40,349 nucleotides of DNA from Pseudomonadota bacterium (GTDB lineage Bacteria; Pseudomonadota; Gammaproteobacteria; Xanthomonadales; Xanthomonadaceae). The stretch's first letter is position 1. Each line of letters opens with the position of its first letter. The notes under the pieces are model-generated. The model worked only from the letters and a program-made list of their open reading frames with translations. It did no database searches and was not told the DNA's origin. Location of the stretch: the NCBI GenBank assembly GCA_018242485.1, contig JAFEBV010000029.1, positions 1 through 40,349 of the forward strand. Direction: 5' to 3'. Positions 17,431-24,942 of this stretch are shown one piece after another. A program made the translations under genes and the position numbers.

Positions 17431-17845
17431 CTCCCTCATCCGGCGCTGCGCACCACCCCCGACCAGAAGCCCTTCGGGGGCAGGCTCTTCCCCCGGAGGG
17501 GGAAGGGACAGGTTCTTCCTTCTCCCTTCGGGAGAAGGTGCCCGAAGGGCGGATGAGGGAAAGAACCCTCAGGTAGCCACGGAAGCAGCTACGCGTGCCG
17601 ACACAGCGCGCTCTCTCATCCGGCGCTGCGCGCCACCCCCGACCAGAAGCCCTTCGGGGGCAGGCTCTTCCCCCAGAGGGGGAAGGGACAGGTTCTTCCT
17701 TCTCCCTTCGGGAGAAGGTGCCCGAAGGGCGGATGAGGGAGAGGGCTTGCAGGTAGCCACGGAAGCAGCTACGCGTGCCGACACAGCGCGCTCTCTCATC
17801 CGGCGCTGCGCGCCACCTTCCCCCAGAGGGGGAAGGGAACAGCCG
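17431..17845. repeat. Tandem array of compound palindromes, period 180 bp, about 2.3 copies
   Basis: Blocks at 17431 and 17611 match almost base for base at an offset of 180, and a truncated third begins near 17791. Each block nests CTCATCCGGCGCTGCGC, CTTCCCCC/GGGGGAAG, TTCTCCC/GGGAGAA and a closing CGGATGAG, so a whole unit can fold on itself. It fills the 460-bp gap between gspE and gspF, with no other gene. Open frames across it are repeat-derived and are not called. Confidence 0.93.
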
Positions 17846-17860
17846 GCGAGCGGTTGAGTC

Positions 17861-19078
17861 ATGGCGCAGTTCCGCTATCAGGCGTTGAGCGCGACCGGCG
17901 AGCCGCTGTCCGGGCAGATGGATGCCGCCAGCGCCGAGGAAGTGATCGCCAAACTGCAGGACGCCGGCCATGTGCCGGTCGAGGCTCGGCGCGCCGACGA
18001 GGTCGATTCCGGGCCGGGCTGGGCCAGCTTGCTGCGCAAGAAGGCACTGACGGCCGAGCAGATCCAGCAGTTCACCGAACAACTGGCCACCCTGCTCGGC
18101 GCCGGCCAGCCGCTGGATCGCGCGCTCGCCATCCTGCTCGATCTTCCCGAGGCGGCGGCGGCGCGCAAGGTCATCGCCAGCGTGCGCGACGCGGTGCGCG
18201 GTGGCACTTCGCTGTCCACCGCGCTGGAGCAGCAGCACGGATTGTTCTCGCGTCTTTACGTGAGCACCGTGCGCGCCGGCGAGGTCGGCGGCAGCCTGCA
18301 CGAGACGCTGGCGCGGCTGGCCGAGTACCTCGACCGCAGTCGCGGCCTGCGTGCGCGGGTGGTCAATGCGCTGATCTATCCGGCGATCCTGTTCGGCGTG
18401 GTCGGGTTGTCGCTGATTTTCCTGCTCGGCTTCGTGGTGCCGCAGTTCCAGCAGATGTTCGACGGCCTGAATGCGCAGATCCCGTTGATGACGCGGATCG
18501 TGCTCGGAGTCGGCAACGGCGTGCGCAACTACGGCTGGCTGCTGCCGGTGCTGTTGATCGCCTTCCTGTGGTGGGCCGACCGCAAGCGCCGCGACCCCGC
18601 GTTCCGGCGCGCGCTCGACGAATGGCTGCTGCGTCGCAAATTGCTCGGCTCGCTGGTGGCGCGCGCGGAAACCGCGCGGCTGGCGCGCACCGTCGGCACC
18701 CTGGTCAACAACGGCGTGCCGCTGCTGCAATCGCTGACCATCGCCCGCAACGTGCTCGGCAACCGCGTACTCGCCGAGGCGGTGGACGTGACCGCGGAAG
18801 AAGTGAAAACCGGCAGTGGGCTGGCGCACGCGCTGTCGCGGCGCGGCGTGTTCCCGCGGCTGGCGGTGCAGATGGTGCAGGTCGGCGAGGAATCGGGTGA
18901 GCTCGATACCATGCTGCTGCGCACCGCCGACACCTTCGACCGCGAAACCGCGCAGGCGATGGATCGCTTCCTCGCCGCGCTGGTGCCGGCGCTGACCATC
19001 CTCATGGCCGGCGTGGTCGGCGTGGTGATCCTGTCCATCCTGTTCCCCTTGTTCGATCTGACTTCCTCGATAGGTTGA
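17861..19078 (+). CDS. gspF: Type II secretion inner-membrane platform protein GspF
   Basis: A 405-residue polytopic protein at the base of the pseudopilus, linking GspE and GspL to pilin assembly. It begins MAQFRYQALSATGEPLSGQM and has two related cytoplasmic T2SSF domains (about 65-190 and 265-390), each ending in membrane helices (about 165-190, 220-240, 370-398). The segments FTEQLATLLGAGQPLDRAL and TVGTLVNNGVPLLQSL are the paired domain starts; GEVGGSLHETL and GEESGELDTML are the paired GE(E/V)xG motifs. It follows the 180-bp repeat array, so its coupling to gspE may be weaker than elsewhere in the operon. Its TGA overlaps the gspG start (TGATG). Confidence 0.94.
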   Translation: MAQFRYQALSATGEPLSGQMDAASAEEVIAKLQDAGHVPVEARRADEVDSGPGWASLLRKKALTAEQIQQFTEQLATLLGAGQPLDRALAILLDLPEAAAARKVIASVRDAVRGGTSLSTALEQQHGLFSRLYVSTVRAGEVGGSLHETLARLAEYLDRSRGLRARVVNALIYPAILFGVVGLSLIFLLGFVVPQFQQMFDGLNAQIPLMTRIVLGVGNGVRNYGWLLPVLLIAFLWWADRKRRDPAFRRALDEWLLRRKLLGSLVARAETARLARTVGTLVNNGVPLLQSLTIARNVLGNRVLAEAVDVTAEEVKTGSGLAHALSRRGVFPRLAVQMVQVGEESGELDTMLLRTADTFDRETAQAMDRFLAALVPALTILMAGVVGVVILSILFPLFDLTSSIG

Positions 19079-19518
19079 TGCCGATGATCCCGATGTCCGT
19101 TCGCCGTGCCCGTTCCCTGCCGCTTGCCCAACGCGGCTTCTCGCTGCTGGAAATCATGATCGTGATCGTGCTGATCGGGGTGATCGTGGGCCTGATCGGC
19201 GCGCGCATCTTCGGTGCTTCCGATCAGGCCAAGTACCACCTCGCGCAGACCCAGGTGGACACCATCGCCAGCAAGATCGAGCAGTACCAGAGCGATACCG
19301 GCAACCTGCCGCCGAACCTCGAGGCACTGGTCACCGCGCCCGGCGGCGTCAATGGCTGGCTCGGTCCGTATGCGAAGGAAAAGGATCTGAAGGATCCGTG
19401 GAACAACCCGCTGGTGTACAAGGTGCCCGGCGAGAGCGGCCCTTACGACCTGATCAGCTACGGCCGCGATGGCAAGCCGGGTGGCGATGGCGTGGATCAG
19501 GACATCCACCATCAGTAG
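19078..19518 (+). CDS. gspG: Type II secretion major pseudopilin GspG
   Basis: A 146-residue precursor. The prepilin cleavage site is LAQRG/FSLLEIMIVIVLI, so the mature protein starts with methylated Phe and has Glu at +5. The C-terminal globular part carries the family segments PPNLEALV, DPWNNPLVY and SGPYDLISYGRDGKPGG, which bind calcium in homologs. Possible starts are ATG 19078 (overlapping the gspF stop), 19084 and 19093; all leave the same mature protein. GspG polymerises into the pseudopilus. Confidence 0.95.
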   Translation: MPMIPMSVRRARSLPLAQRGFSLLEIMIVIVLIGVIVGLIGARIFGASDQAKYHLAQTQVDTIASKIEQYQSDTGNLPPNLEALVTAPGGVNGWLGPYAKEKDLKDPWNNPLVYKVPGESGPYDLISYGRDGKPGGDGVDQDIHHQ

Positions 19519-19528
19519 CCGTGCGGCC

Positions 19529-20008
19529 ATGCGCTCGTCCCCGGCGCGCGTGAGCATGCGTGGGCTGCGTGGGTTCACCCTGCTGGAACTGATCATGGTG
19601 ATCGTGCTGATCGGCGTGGCGGTGTCGCTGGTGGCCGGTTTGCTGGGCGTGGGCAGGCAGGGCCGGCAGTTGCGCGCGGCGGTGGCGACGGTGGCGACCG
19701 AACTGAAATATGCACGCACCCGCGCCCTCGTCAGCGGGCAATCGCAGGTGTTCGCGATGGATGTCGGCGACGGCGCGTGGAACGCCGCCGATCACCACGG
19801 CAAGCTGCCGACCGACGTGCAGGTGACCTTCGATGCGGTGCGCGAGGAACAGACCAACGCGCGTGAAGCGGCGATCCGGTTCTTTCCCGACGGATCGTCC
19901 ACCGGTGGGCGCATCAGCCTGCGCGTGCACGATGCCGGCTGGCGCGTGGACGTGCGCTGGCTGACCGGCGAGGTCAGCGCCGACCGCCTGCCGGATGCGC
20001 GGCCGTGA
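19529..20008 (+). CDS. gspH: Type II secretion minor pseudopilin GspH
   Basis: A 159-residue precursor starting MRSSPARVSMRGLRG/FTLLELIMVIVLIGVAVSL, with the cleavage Gly after a 15-residue leader and Glu at +5. The rest is the GspH/FimT beta-rich domain (ELKYARTRALVSG, RFFPDGSSTGGRI). The upstream in-frame ATG at 19469 would overlap gspG and is not needed. In the mature machine it sits near the pseudopilus tip. Its TGA overlaps the gspI start region. Confidence 0.9.
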   Translation: MRSSPARVSMRGLRGFTLLELIMVIVLIGVAVSLVAGLLGVGRQGRQLRAAVATVATELKYARTRALVSGQSQVFAMDVGDGAWNAADHHGKLPTDVQVTFDAVREEQTNAREAAIRFFPDGSSTGGRISLRVHDAGWRVDVRWLTGEVSADRLPDARP

Positions 20009-20664
20009 TGGACATGGCTGAAGTGCCCCCTCTCCCGGCGCTGCGCGCCACTCTCTCCCGCAAGTGGAGCGGGGATTCGAGCCGGCAGCTCGATCTCCAA
20101 TCCATAACCCCCATTACGGAGCGCTCCTGCGCTCCGCCCTTCGGGTTGGCTTCGCCGTTCGCTTCGGCATCCTGCCTCCGCAGTCCCCAATCCCCAACCC
20201 CCAATCCCTTTTTCCCAACCCCCATTTCCCGCTCGCAAAGCGGCTTCACCCTGCTGGAAGTCCTGATCGCCTTCAGCCTGCTCGCGATCGGCATCGGCCT
20301 GCTGCTGTCGATCCTTTCCGGCGGCGTGCATGCGGTCGCCACCGCCTCGGATTCCACCCGCGCCAGCCTGTACGCCGAAGGTTTGCTGGACGAACTGGGT
20401 GCCGATGCCCGCCTGCAACCCGGGCGCACGCAAGGCCAGTTCGAGAAGGGCCGCTACCGCTGGACGCTCGATGTGCGCGTGCATCCGCTGCCGCCACCGG
20501 CACCGCCACCGGGCGGTGTTGCACCGATCGCGACGGATGCCTCCACGGAAAACCAATTGCTCGACGTGGATCTGGTGATGACGTGGAACGGTGGCGCAAG
20601 CGGCGATGTGCTGCGCGTGCAGACGCTGCGCGCCTACATGCCGCCGCAGGTGGCTACGCCATGA
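20008..20664 (+). CDS. gspI: Type II secretion minor pseudopilin GspI, with repeat-expanded leader
   Basis: The mature part is clearly GspI: SG/FTLLEVLIAFSLLAIGIGL, then SDSTRASLYAEGLLDELG and a small C-terminal domain with a Pro-rich loop. The oddity is the leader. From ATG 20008 there are about 78 residues before the cleavage site, where 5-25 is usual. They are encoded by a palindromic element (20027-20066) and CAATCCC-like heptamers (20181-20228). The only later in-frame start I see is TTG 20146, which would leave about 31 residues. GspI nucleates the GspI-J-K tip complex, so its processing matters for secretion. The gene ends in an ATGA overlap with gspJ. Confidence 0.85.
   Translation: MDMAEVPPLPALRATLSRKWSGDSSRQLDLQSITPITERSCAPPFGLASPFASASCLRSPQSPTPNPFFPTPISRSQSGFTLLEVLIAFSLLAIGIGLLLSILSGGVHAVATASDSTRASLYAEGLLDELGADARLQPGRTQGQFEKGRYRWTLDVRVHPLPPPAPPPGGVAPIATDASTENQLLDVDLVMTWNGGASGDVLRVQTLRAYMPPQVATP
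20027..20066. repeat. Palindromic element inside the gspI leader
   Basis: CCCTCTCCC, GGCGCTGCGCGCC and CTCTCCCGCAAG match the compound palindrome family seen at 17431, 35561 and 38471. It is translated in frame as part of the GspI leader. Confidence 0.8.
20181..20228. repeat. Degenerate CAATCCC-type heptamers inside the gspI leader
   Basis: Units at 20188, 20195 and 20202 keep a 7-bp period; looser CCCAACC and CCCATTT units follow. They encode a Pro/Ser/Asn-rich stretch ending 18 bases before the codons for the cleavage site. Confidence 0.8.
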
Positions 20665-21395
20665 GCTGTCCACTGACGCCAATTGCGTGTGCGTGCAACG
20701 GCGTGCTCGATGCCGCACGCAACCCCATTCCCCGCTCTCAGCGCGGCTTCACGCTCATCGAAGTGCTGCTGGCCACGGTGCTGCTCGCGCTGGGCTTGTC
20801 GATCGCCTTCGCCAGCCTGCACACCGCCGCCGGCTCGGTGCAGCGCGCGCAGGCGGCAGCCGAGCGCAACGAGCACCTGCGCGCCGTGCAGAGCGTGCTG
20901 TATCGCGTGCTGCATTCCGCCCAACCCATGGTGCTCGAACGTCAGGGCGACAACCAACTCGCCGCGTGGTTCGAGGGCAAGCCCGACTCGATGCGCTTCG
21001 TGGCGCCGATGCCCGGCTACATGTCGCGCGGCGGCCCGTACGTGGTGAGCCTGCGCCTCGTGCCGGGCAGCGATGGCACCCGCCTGCAATTCGGCTACGC
21101 CATGCTGGTCGATGAAAAACCCTTGGCCAGCGATCTGCAGCGGCCGTCGGAGGAACTGCTCGATGGCATCGCGCAGGCGCATTTCGAATACCGCGGGCTG
21201 GGGCCCGACGCCGCCATCGGCCCGTGGACGAGCGTTTGGGATCGGCCCGCGCAACTGCCGATGCAGGCGCGCATCGTGCTGCGCTTCAAGGATGGCGCGC
21301 AGCCGTGGCCACCGATTGCCGTCGCCCTGCCGCTGGGGCTGGCGCAGGCGCACGCCGACGACGGCATGCGCATGCACGCCGGAGTCTCGCCATGA
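20661..21395 (+). CDS. gspJ: Type II secretion minor pseudopilin GspJ
   Basis: A 244-residue precursor. The cleavage site is RSQRG/FTLIEVLLATVLLALGL, preceded by a leader of 29 residues that includes two cysteines. The mature domain has the GspJ pattern (FASLHTAAGSVQRAQ, PMVLERQGDNQLAAWFEGK..., FEYRGLG). It forms the tip heterotrimer with GspI and GspK. The ATG overlaps the gspI TGA (ATGA), and its end overlaps gspK by 4 bases. Confidence 0.92.
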   Translation: MSCPLTPIACACNGVLDAARNPIPRSQRGFTLIEVLLATVLLALGLSIAFASLHTAAGSVQRAQAAAERNEHLRAVQSVLYRVLHSAQPMVLERQGDNQLAAWFEGKPDSMRFVAPMPGYMSRGGPYVVSLRLVPGSDGTRLQFGYAMLVDEKPLASDLQRPSEELLDGIAQAHFEYRGLGPDAAIGPWTSVWDRPAQLPMQARIVLRFKDGAQPWPPIAVALPLGLAQAHADDGMRMHAGVSP

Positions 21396-22282
21396 TCGCA
21401 CCGGCTCGCCAACGCGGGGTGGCGCTGATCCTGGCGCTGTGGCTGCTGGTGCTGATGATCGCGCTGGTCGGCGCGTTCGCACGTTCGTCGCGCATCGAGG
21501 CGCTGCAGGCGCACCAGTTGCATTCGGCGGTCATCGCCCGGCAGGCGGCGCGGGCGGGCATCGAGTTCGCTGCCGTGCACCTGCTGTATGCCGACGTGGA
21601 TCGGCGCTGGGTGCCGGACGGGCGCAGCTATGGCCTGCAAGTGGGCGGTGCGAATGTCGTCATCCACGTCGTGGACGAGTCGGGCAAGGTGGCGATCAAC
21701 AGCGCTTCGCCGGATCTGCTGCACAAGCTGCTGCTGGCGGTGGGTCTGGCCGATCCGGATGCGCAAGCGCTGGCCGCGGCGATCGTGGATTACCGCGATC
21801 CCGACAATCAGGTCACCCCCGGCGGTGCCGAATCGGCCGAATACCGCGCCGCCGGATTGCCCTACGGGCCGAAGAACAAACCGTTCGAGTCGATCTCCGA
21901 ATTGCAACGCGTGCTGGGCATGAACCCGGCGTTGTACGAGAAGCTGCGCCCGTACGTGACGGTGTATGGCAATGGTGATCCGAATCCCGCGTTCGCGCAG
22001 GGGCCGGTGCTGCAAGCGCTGGGCATGAGTGCCGACAGCGCCGGGCAGTTCCTCACCCAGCGGCAGGGGTGGCAGCCCGGCGCGCCCGGAAACGGCCCGG
22101 TGCTGCCCGGCGGTCAACCCCTGCTGGCGCAGGCGGGCAGCGGTACCTACGATATTTCCAGTCAGGCCAAGCTCGCAGACGGCACGACCATCACGCTGGA
22201 TGCTATCGTGCGAGCATCGCAGCCCGGCCCGTTCGGTCAGTTGTACGTGCCATTGCAATGGCGGCAGGGAGATTCGTTTTGA
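21392..22282 (+). CDS. gspK: Type II secretion minor pseudopilin GspK
   Basis: A 296-residue precursor with the GspK-type start PARQRG/VALILALWLLVLMIA, which has a short leader and lacks the Glu at +5 (usual for GspK, the tip pilin). The large inserted alpha domain follows, with INSASPDLLHKLL, the segment AIVDYRDPDNQVTPGGAE, and SISELQRVLGMNPALYEKL. The C-terminal beta part closes the fold (TYDISSQAKLADGTTITLDA). Overlaps: ATGA with gspJ, TGATG with gspL. Confidence 0.93.
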   Translation: MIAPARQRGVALILALWLLVLMIALVGAFARSSRIEALQAHQLHSAVIARQAARAGIEFAAVHLLYADVDRRWVPDGRSYGLQVGGANVVIHVVDESGKVAINSASPDLLHKLLLAVGLADPDAQALAAAIVDYRDPDNQVTPGGAESAEYRAAGLPYGPKNKPFESISELQRVLGMNPALYEKLRPYVTVYGNGDPNPAFAQGPVLQALGMSADSAGQFLTQRQGWQPGAPGNGPVLPGGQPLLAQAGSGTYDISSQAKLADGTTITLDAIVRASQPGPFGQLYVPLQWRQGDSF

Positions 22283-23508
22283 TGGCAACCACCACGGCAC
22301 ACCCGCCGGCGTCGCTCGCCAGCCGCCTTGGCGCGCCGCTGGCGCAGGCGCGCGGGCGTTATGCCGGTAGCGGCTTGCAGCAGTTCCTCGGCTGGTGGGG
22401 CGGCGAGCTGGCGGCGTTGCTGCCGGCCTCGTGGCGCGCCTTGTTCGCGCAGGCGCGTGCGCGCGTGCTGTATGTGCCGACCGCCGAAGGCCTGGAGCTG
22501 CGGGTCGAGGAAGGCGATCGGGAGATCGGCATCGGCACGTTCGCGCGCGAAGCGCAGACCGACGACGAGCGCGATCGTCGTGAGGAATTGCGTGCGCGCA
22601 TCGACGCGCATCTTGGCGAGCGGCGCGTGGAGCGTCCGCGCTGGCTGTTGCTGCCGGCGGGGCAGGTCTTGCGGCGCAAGATCACCCTGCCCTCTGCGGC
22701 CAGCGAGCGCCTGCGCGCGGTGGTCGGTTTCGAGCTGGATCGGCAGACGCCCTTTCGCGCCGATCAGGTCAGCTATGACTGCCGCGTGCTGGCGGTGGAT
22801 GCGGTCAACAAGACCGCACAGGTCGAGTTGGTCGTGTTGCCCAAGGATCGTCTTGAAGCCGCGCTGGCGCAGCTCGGCCCGCTGGCGGAAGGTTTGAGCG
22901 GGGTGGATGCCTGCGACGCCGATGGCGCGCCGCTGCGCTGCAACCTGTTGCCCGCCGAGCGCCGCCGTCCGCCGGATCATCGCCGCCTGTGGCTGCATCT
23001 GGGCTTGGCGGCGATCGCGGTGGTGGCGCTGGGATTCGCCCTCGGGCGCATCCTCGACAACCGCCGCGAGGAAGTCGTGCGCCTGCACGCCCAGGTCGAG
23101 CAGCGCCACGCGCAGGCGCGCAAGGTCACGGCTCTGGTCGGCCAGCTCAAGGACGCCGCCGAGGGTGCCAATTTCCTCGCCGCCCATCGCGCCGCACAGC
23201 CGCCGATGCTGGCGGTGCTGGCCGACGTCAGCTCGCGCCTGCCCGATACCACCTTCCTCGAACGCTTCAGCCAGCAGGACAACCAGATCTTCCTGACCGG
23301 CCTGAGCACCGACGCGGCGAGTCTGGTCGGCAAGCTGCAGGACTCGCCGGTGCTGAAGTCGCCGGCACTGGCCGGCAGCGTGCAGCCGGATGCGGCGAGC
23401 AAGCGCGATCGTTTCACCCTCAACGCCACTCTGGTTGCCGCTGCTTCACCTGCACCACCTGCGGCAGCGGCATCCGCATCGGGAGGCAGTCATGCGGCTT
23501 CCCGATAA
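22282..23508 (+). CDS. gspL: Type II secretion protein GspL (XpsL type)
   Basis: A 408-residue bitopic protein. The cytoplasmic actin-like/PilM-like domain (about 1-230) binds GspE; family landmarks are PRWLLLPAGQVLRRKITLP and VGFELDRQTPFRADQVSYD. One membrane helix lies at about 235-255 (LHLGLAAIAVVALGFALG). The periplasmic part (about 260-390) is coiled and PilN-like, with VLADVSSRLPDTTFLERF. A Pro/Ala-rich tail ends it. The ATG overlaps the gspK stop, and the last 17 bases overlap gspM. In Xanthomonas, XpsL-XpsM-XpsN form an inner-membrane complex, which fits this gene order. Confidence 0.92.
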   Translation: MATTTAHPPASLASRLGAPLAQARGRYAGSGLQQFLGWWGGELAALLPASWRALFAQARARVLYVPTAEGLELRVEEGDREIGIGTFAREAQTDDERDRREELRARIDAHLGERRVERPRWLLLPAGQVLRRKITLPSAASERLRAVVGFELDRQTPFRADQVSYDCRVLAVDAVNKTAQVELVVLPKDRLEAALAQLGPLAEGLSGVDACDADGAPLRCNLLPAERRRPPDHRRLWLHLGLAAIAVVALGFALGRILDNRREEVVRLHAQVEQRHAQARKVTALVGQLKDAAEGANFLAAHRAAQPPMLAVLADVSSRLPDTTFLERFSQQDNQIFLTGLSTDAASLVGKLQDSPVLKSPALAGSVQPDAASKRDRFTLNATLVAAASPAPPAAAASASGGSHAASR

Positions 23509-24100
23509 GGCGCAATCGCGCCCCATCGCCATCGGCCTGCTGCTGCTCGTGCTGGCGCTGGGGTATCTGCTGGGGCTGCACTGGTGGTGGACCGCGCCGA
23601 TGGCGTCGATGGGCGCGCAGATCGAGCAGTTGCGCGATCAGGATCTGCGCCTGCGCATGACCATCGCGCAGAAACCCGAGATCGAAAAGCGCCTCGCGCA
23701 GGTGCGTGAGCGCGAGGCAGCCAATCCCGGCTTCCTGTCCGAAGCCAGCGTGGAACTGGCGCAGGCCGACCTGACCCAGCGCATCGAATCGCAGATCGCC
23801 CAGGTCAGCCCCGACCACAGCGCCTGCACCATCGTTCAGCGCACGCCCACACCGTGGGCCGGTGCCGCCGAGCGCTACCCGCGGGTGGTGGTGCAGGTGC
23901 GCCTGCTGTGCGGCATGAACGAGTTCGCCGCGCTGCTGCATGCGTTCGAGAGCGGGCGCCCGGAATTGTTCGTGGACAACCTCAACATCCTCAGCCAGCA
24001 CACCTTCGTCGCCCAGAACGACACCACCGACACCAGTCAGCCGTTGAACATTTCCTTCGACCTGTACGGCTACCTGCGGCCGGGGAGCGGCAAGCCATGA
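23492..24100 (+). CDS. gspM: Type II secretion protein GspM (XpsM type)
   Basis: A 202-residue inner-membrane protein with a short cytoplasmic start (MRLPDKAQSR), one membrane helix (about 11-32, IAIGLLLLVLALGYLLGLHW), a coiled segment (about 38-75), and a ferredoxin-like periplasmic domain (about 120-195, RYPRVVVQVRLLCGMNEF). A clear GGGAGG lies 5 bases before the ATG inside gspL, so translation is well set. The end overlaps gspN by 4 bases (ATGA). Confidence 0.9.
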   Translation: MRLPDKAQSRPIAIGLLLLVLALGYLLGLHWWWTAPMASMGAQIEQLRDQDLRLRMTIAQKPEIEKRLAQVREREAANPGFLSEASVELAQADLTQRIESQIAQVSPDHSACTIVQRTPTPWAGAAERYPRVVVQVRLLCGMNEFAALLHAFESGRPELFVDNLNILSQHTFVAQNDTTDTSQPLNISFDLYGYLRPGSGKP

Positions 24101-24942
24101 CCCGCCTGCCGCGTCTGGAACCGCTGTCGTGGCTGCTGGTGGCGGTGGCTGGCTGGGCGCTGGCTTGCGCCCTGATCGCCCTGGCGGGCTTCGGCGGGCG
24201 CTGGAAACCGCTGCCGGACGATTCCTCGCTGGCACCTCGGCTGCCGCGCCTGCCTGCGGCCACGACCGGCTCGACGATGGGGCCGCTGGACAGCTACGCG
24301 CAAGCCTACAACCACCCGCTGTTCTTCCCGGATCGCAAGCCGGCCGCCGCGCACGTGCCCGGCAAGGGCGGCGGCGACGATCACCCGCTCGACGCCACCC
24401 TCACCAGCGTCATCATCACCCCGACCCTGAAGATGGCGATCGTGCAGGATCCCAAGACCCACCAGAGCCTGCGCGTGCGTGAAGGTCAGTCGCTCGGCGG
24501 TGCCTACAGCGCGTGGAAGCTGACCGACATCGCGCCGCGCTCGGCCACCTTCCACAGCGATTCGCAGGGCGACACCTCGCTCGACTTGCGCGTGTTCAAT
24601 GGCAAGGGCGGCGAAGACCCCACCCGCATGGGGCTGACCCCGCAGGTGACGGCGGGGCTGGCTGCCAGCGCGCAGCGGGGAGCGCCCGGTGCGCCGGCGG
24701 ATGGCACGGCAACCACCGATGCGGCAGCTCCTGCCGATGCTGGATCAGGCAACGCCGGCACGGATGGGTCGCAGGCGGCGGCAACCGCCGACGCGAATCA
24801 GGCTGCCGCCGACGCAGCCAACAACGCCAGTCAAACCGCCCAGCAGCAGGCCGACGAAATCCGCCGCCGCATCGAAGAACGCCGGCAACAGGCGCAGCAG
24901 GCACAGCCGCCGCAACCGCAGGACAACGGGAACAACCCATGA
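24097..24942 (+). CDS. xpsN: Type II secretion protein XpsN (GspC-like adaptor)
   Basis: A 281-residue bitopic protein in the position that Xanthomonas clusters give to XpsN. One membrane helix (about 10-33) is followed by a Pro-rich linker, a homology-region-like beta domain (about 85-175; DATLTSVIITPTLKMAIVQD, then SLRVREGQSLGGAYSAWKL), and a long Ala/Asp/Gln-rich tail (about 190-281) rich in charged EIRRRIEERRQQ. XpsN links the XpsL-XpsM complex to the secretin XpsD, the role GspC has elsewhere. Sequence similarity to GspC is weak, so position carries part of the call. ATGA overlap with gspD. Confidence 0.85.
   Translation: MTRLPRLEPLSWLLVAVAGWALACALIALAGFGGRWKPLPDDSSLAPRLPRLPAATTGSTMGPLDSYAQAYNHPLFFPDRKPAAAHVPGKGGGDDHPLDATLTSVIITPTLKMAIVQDPKTHQSLRVREGQSLGGAYSAWKLTDIAPRSATFHSDSQGDTSLDLRVFNGKGGEDPTRMGLTPQVTAGLAASAQRGAPGAPADGTATTDAAAPADAGSGNAGTDGSQAAATADANQAAADAANNASQTAQQQADEIRRRIEERRQQAQQAQPPQPQDNGNNP

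Noticed and set aside
17431..17845. 180-bp repeats as a CRISPR array or insertion sequence
   Set aside because: Unit length and internal palindromes do not fit CRISPR, and no transposase or terminal target duplication is seen.
17402..17857. 151-codon frame through the gspE-gspF repeat
   Set aside because: The peptide is itself repeated with the 180-bp DNA period and shows no gene-like features.
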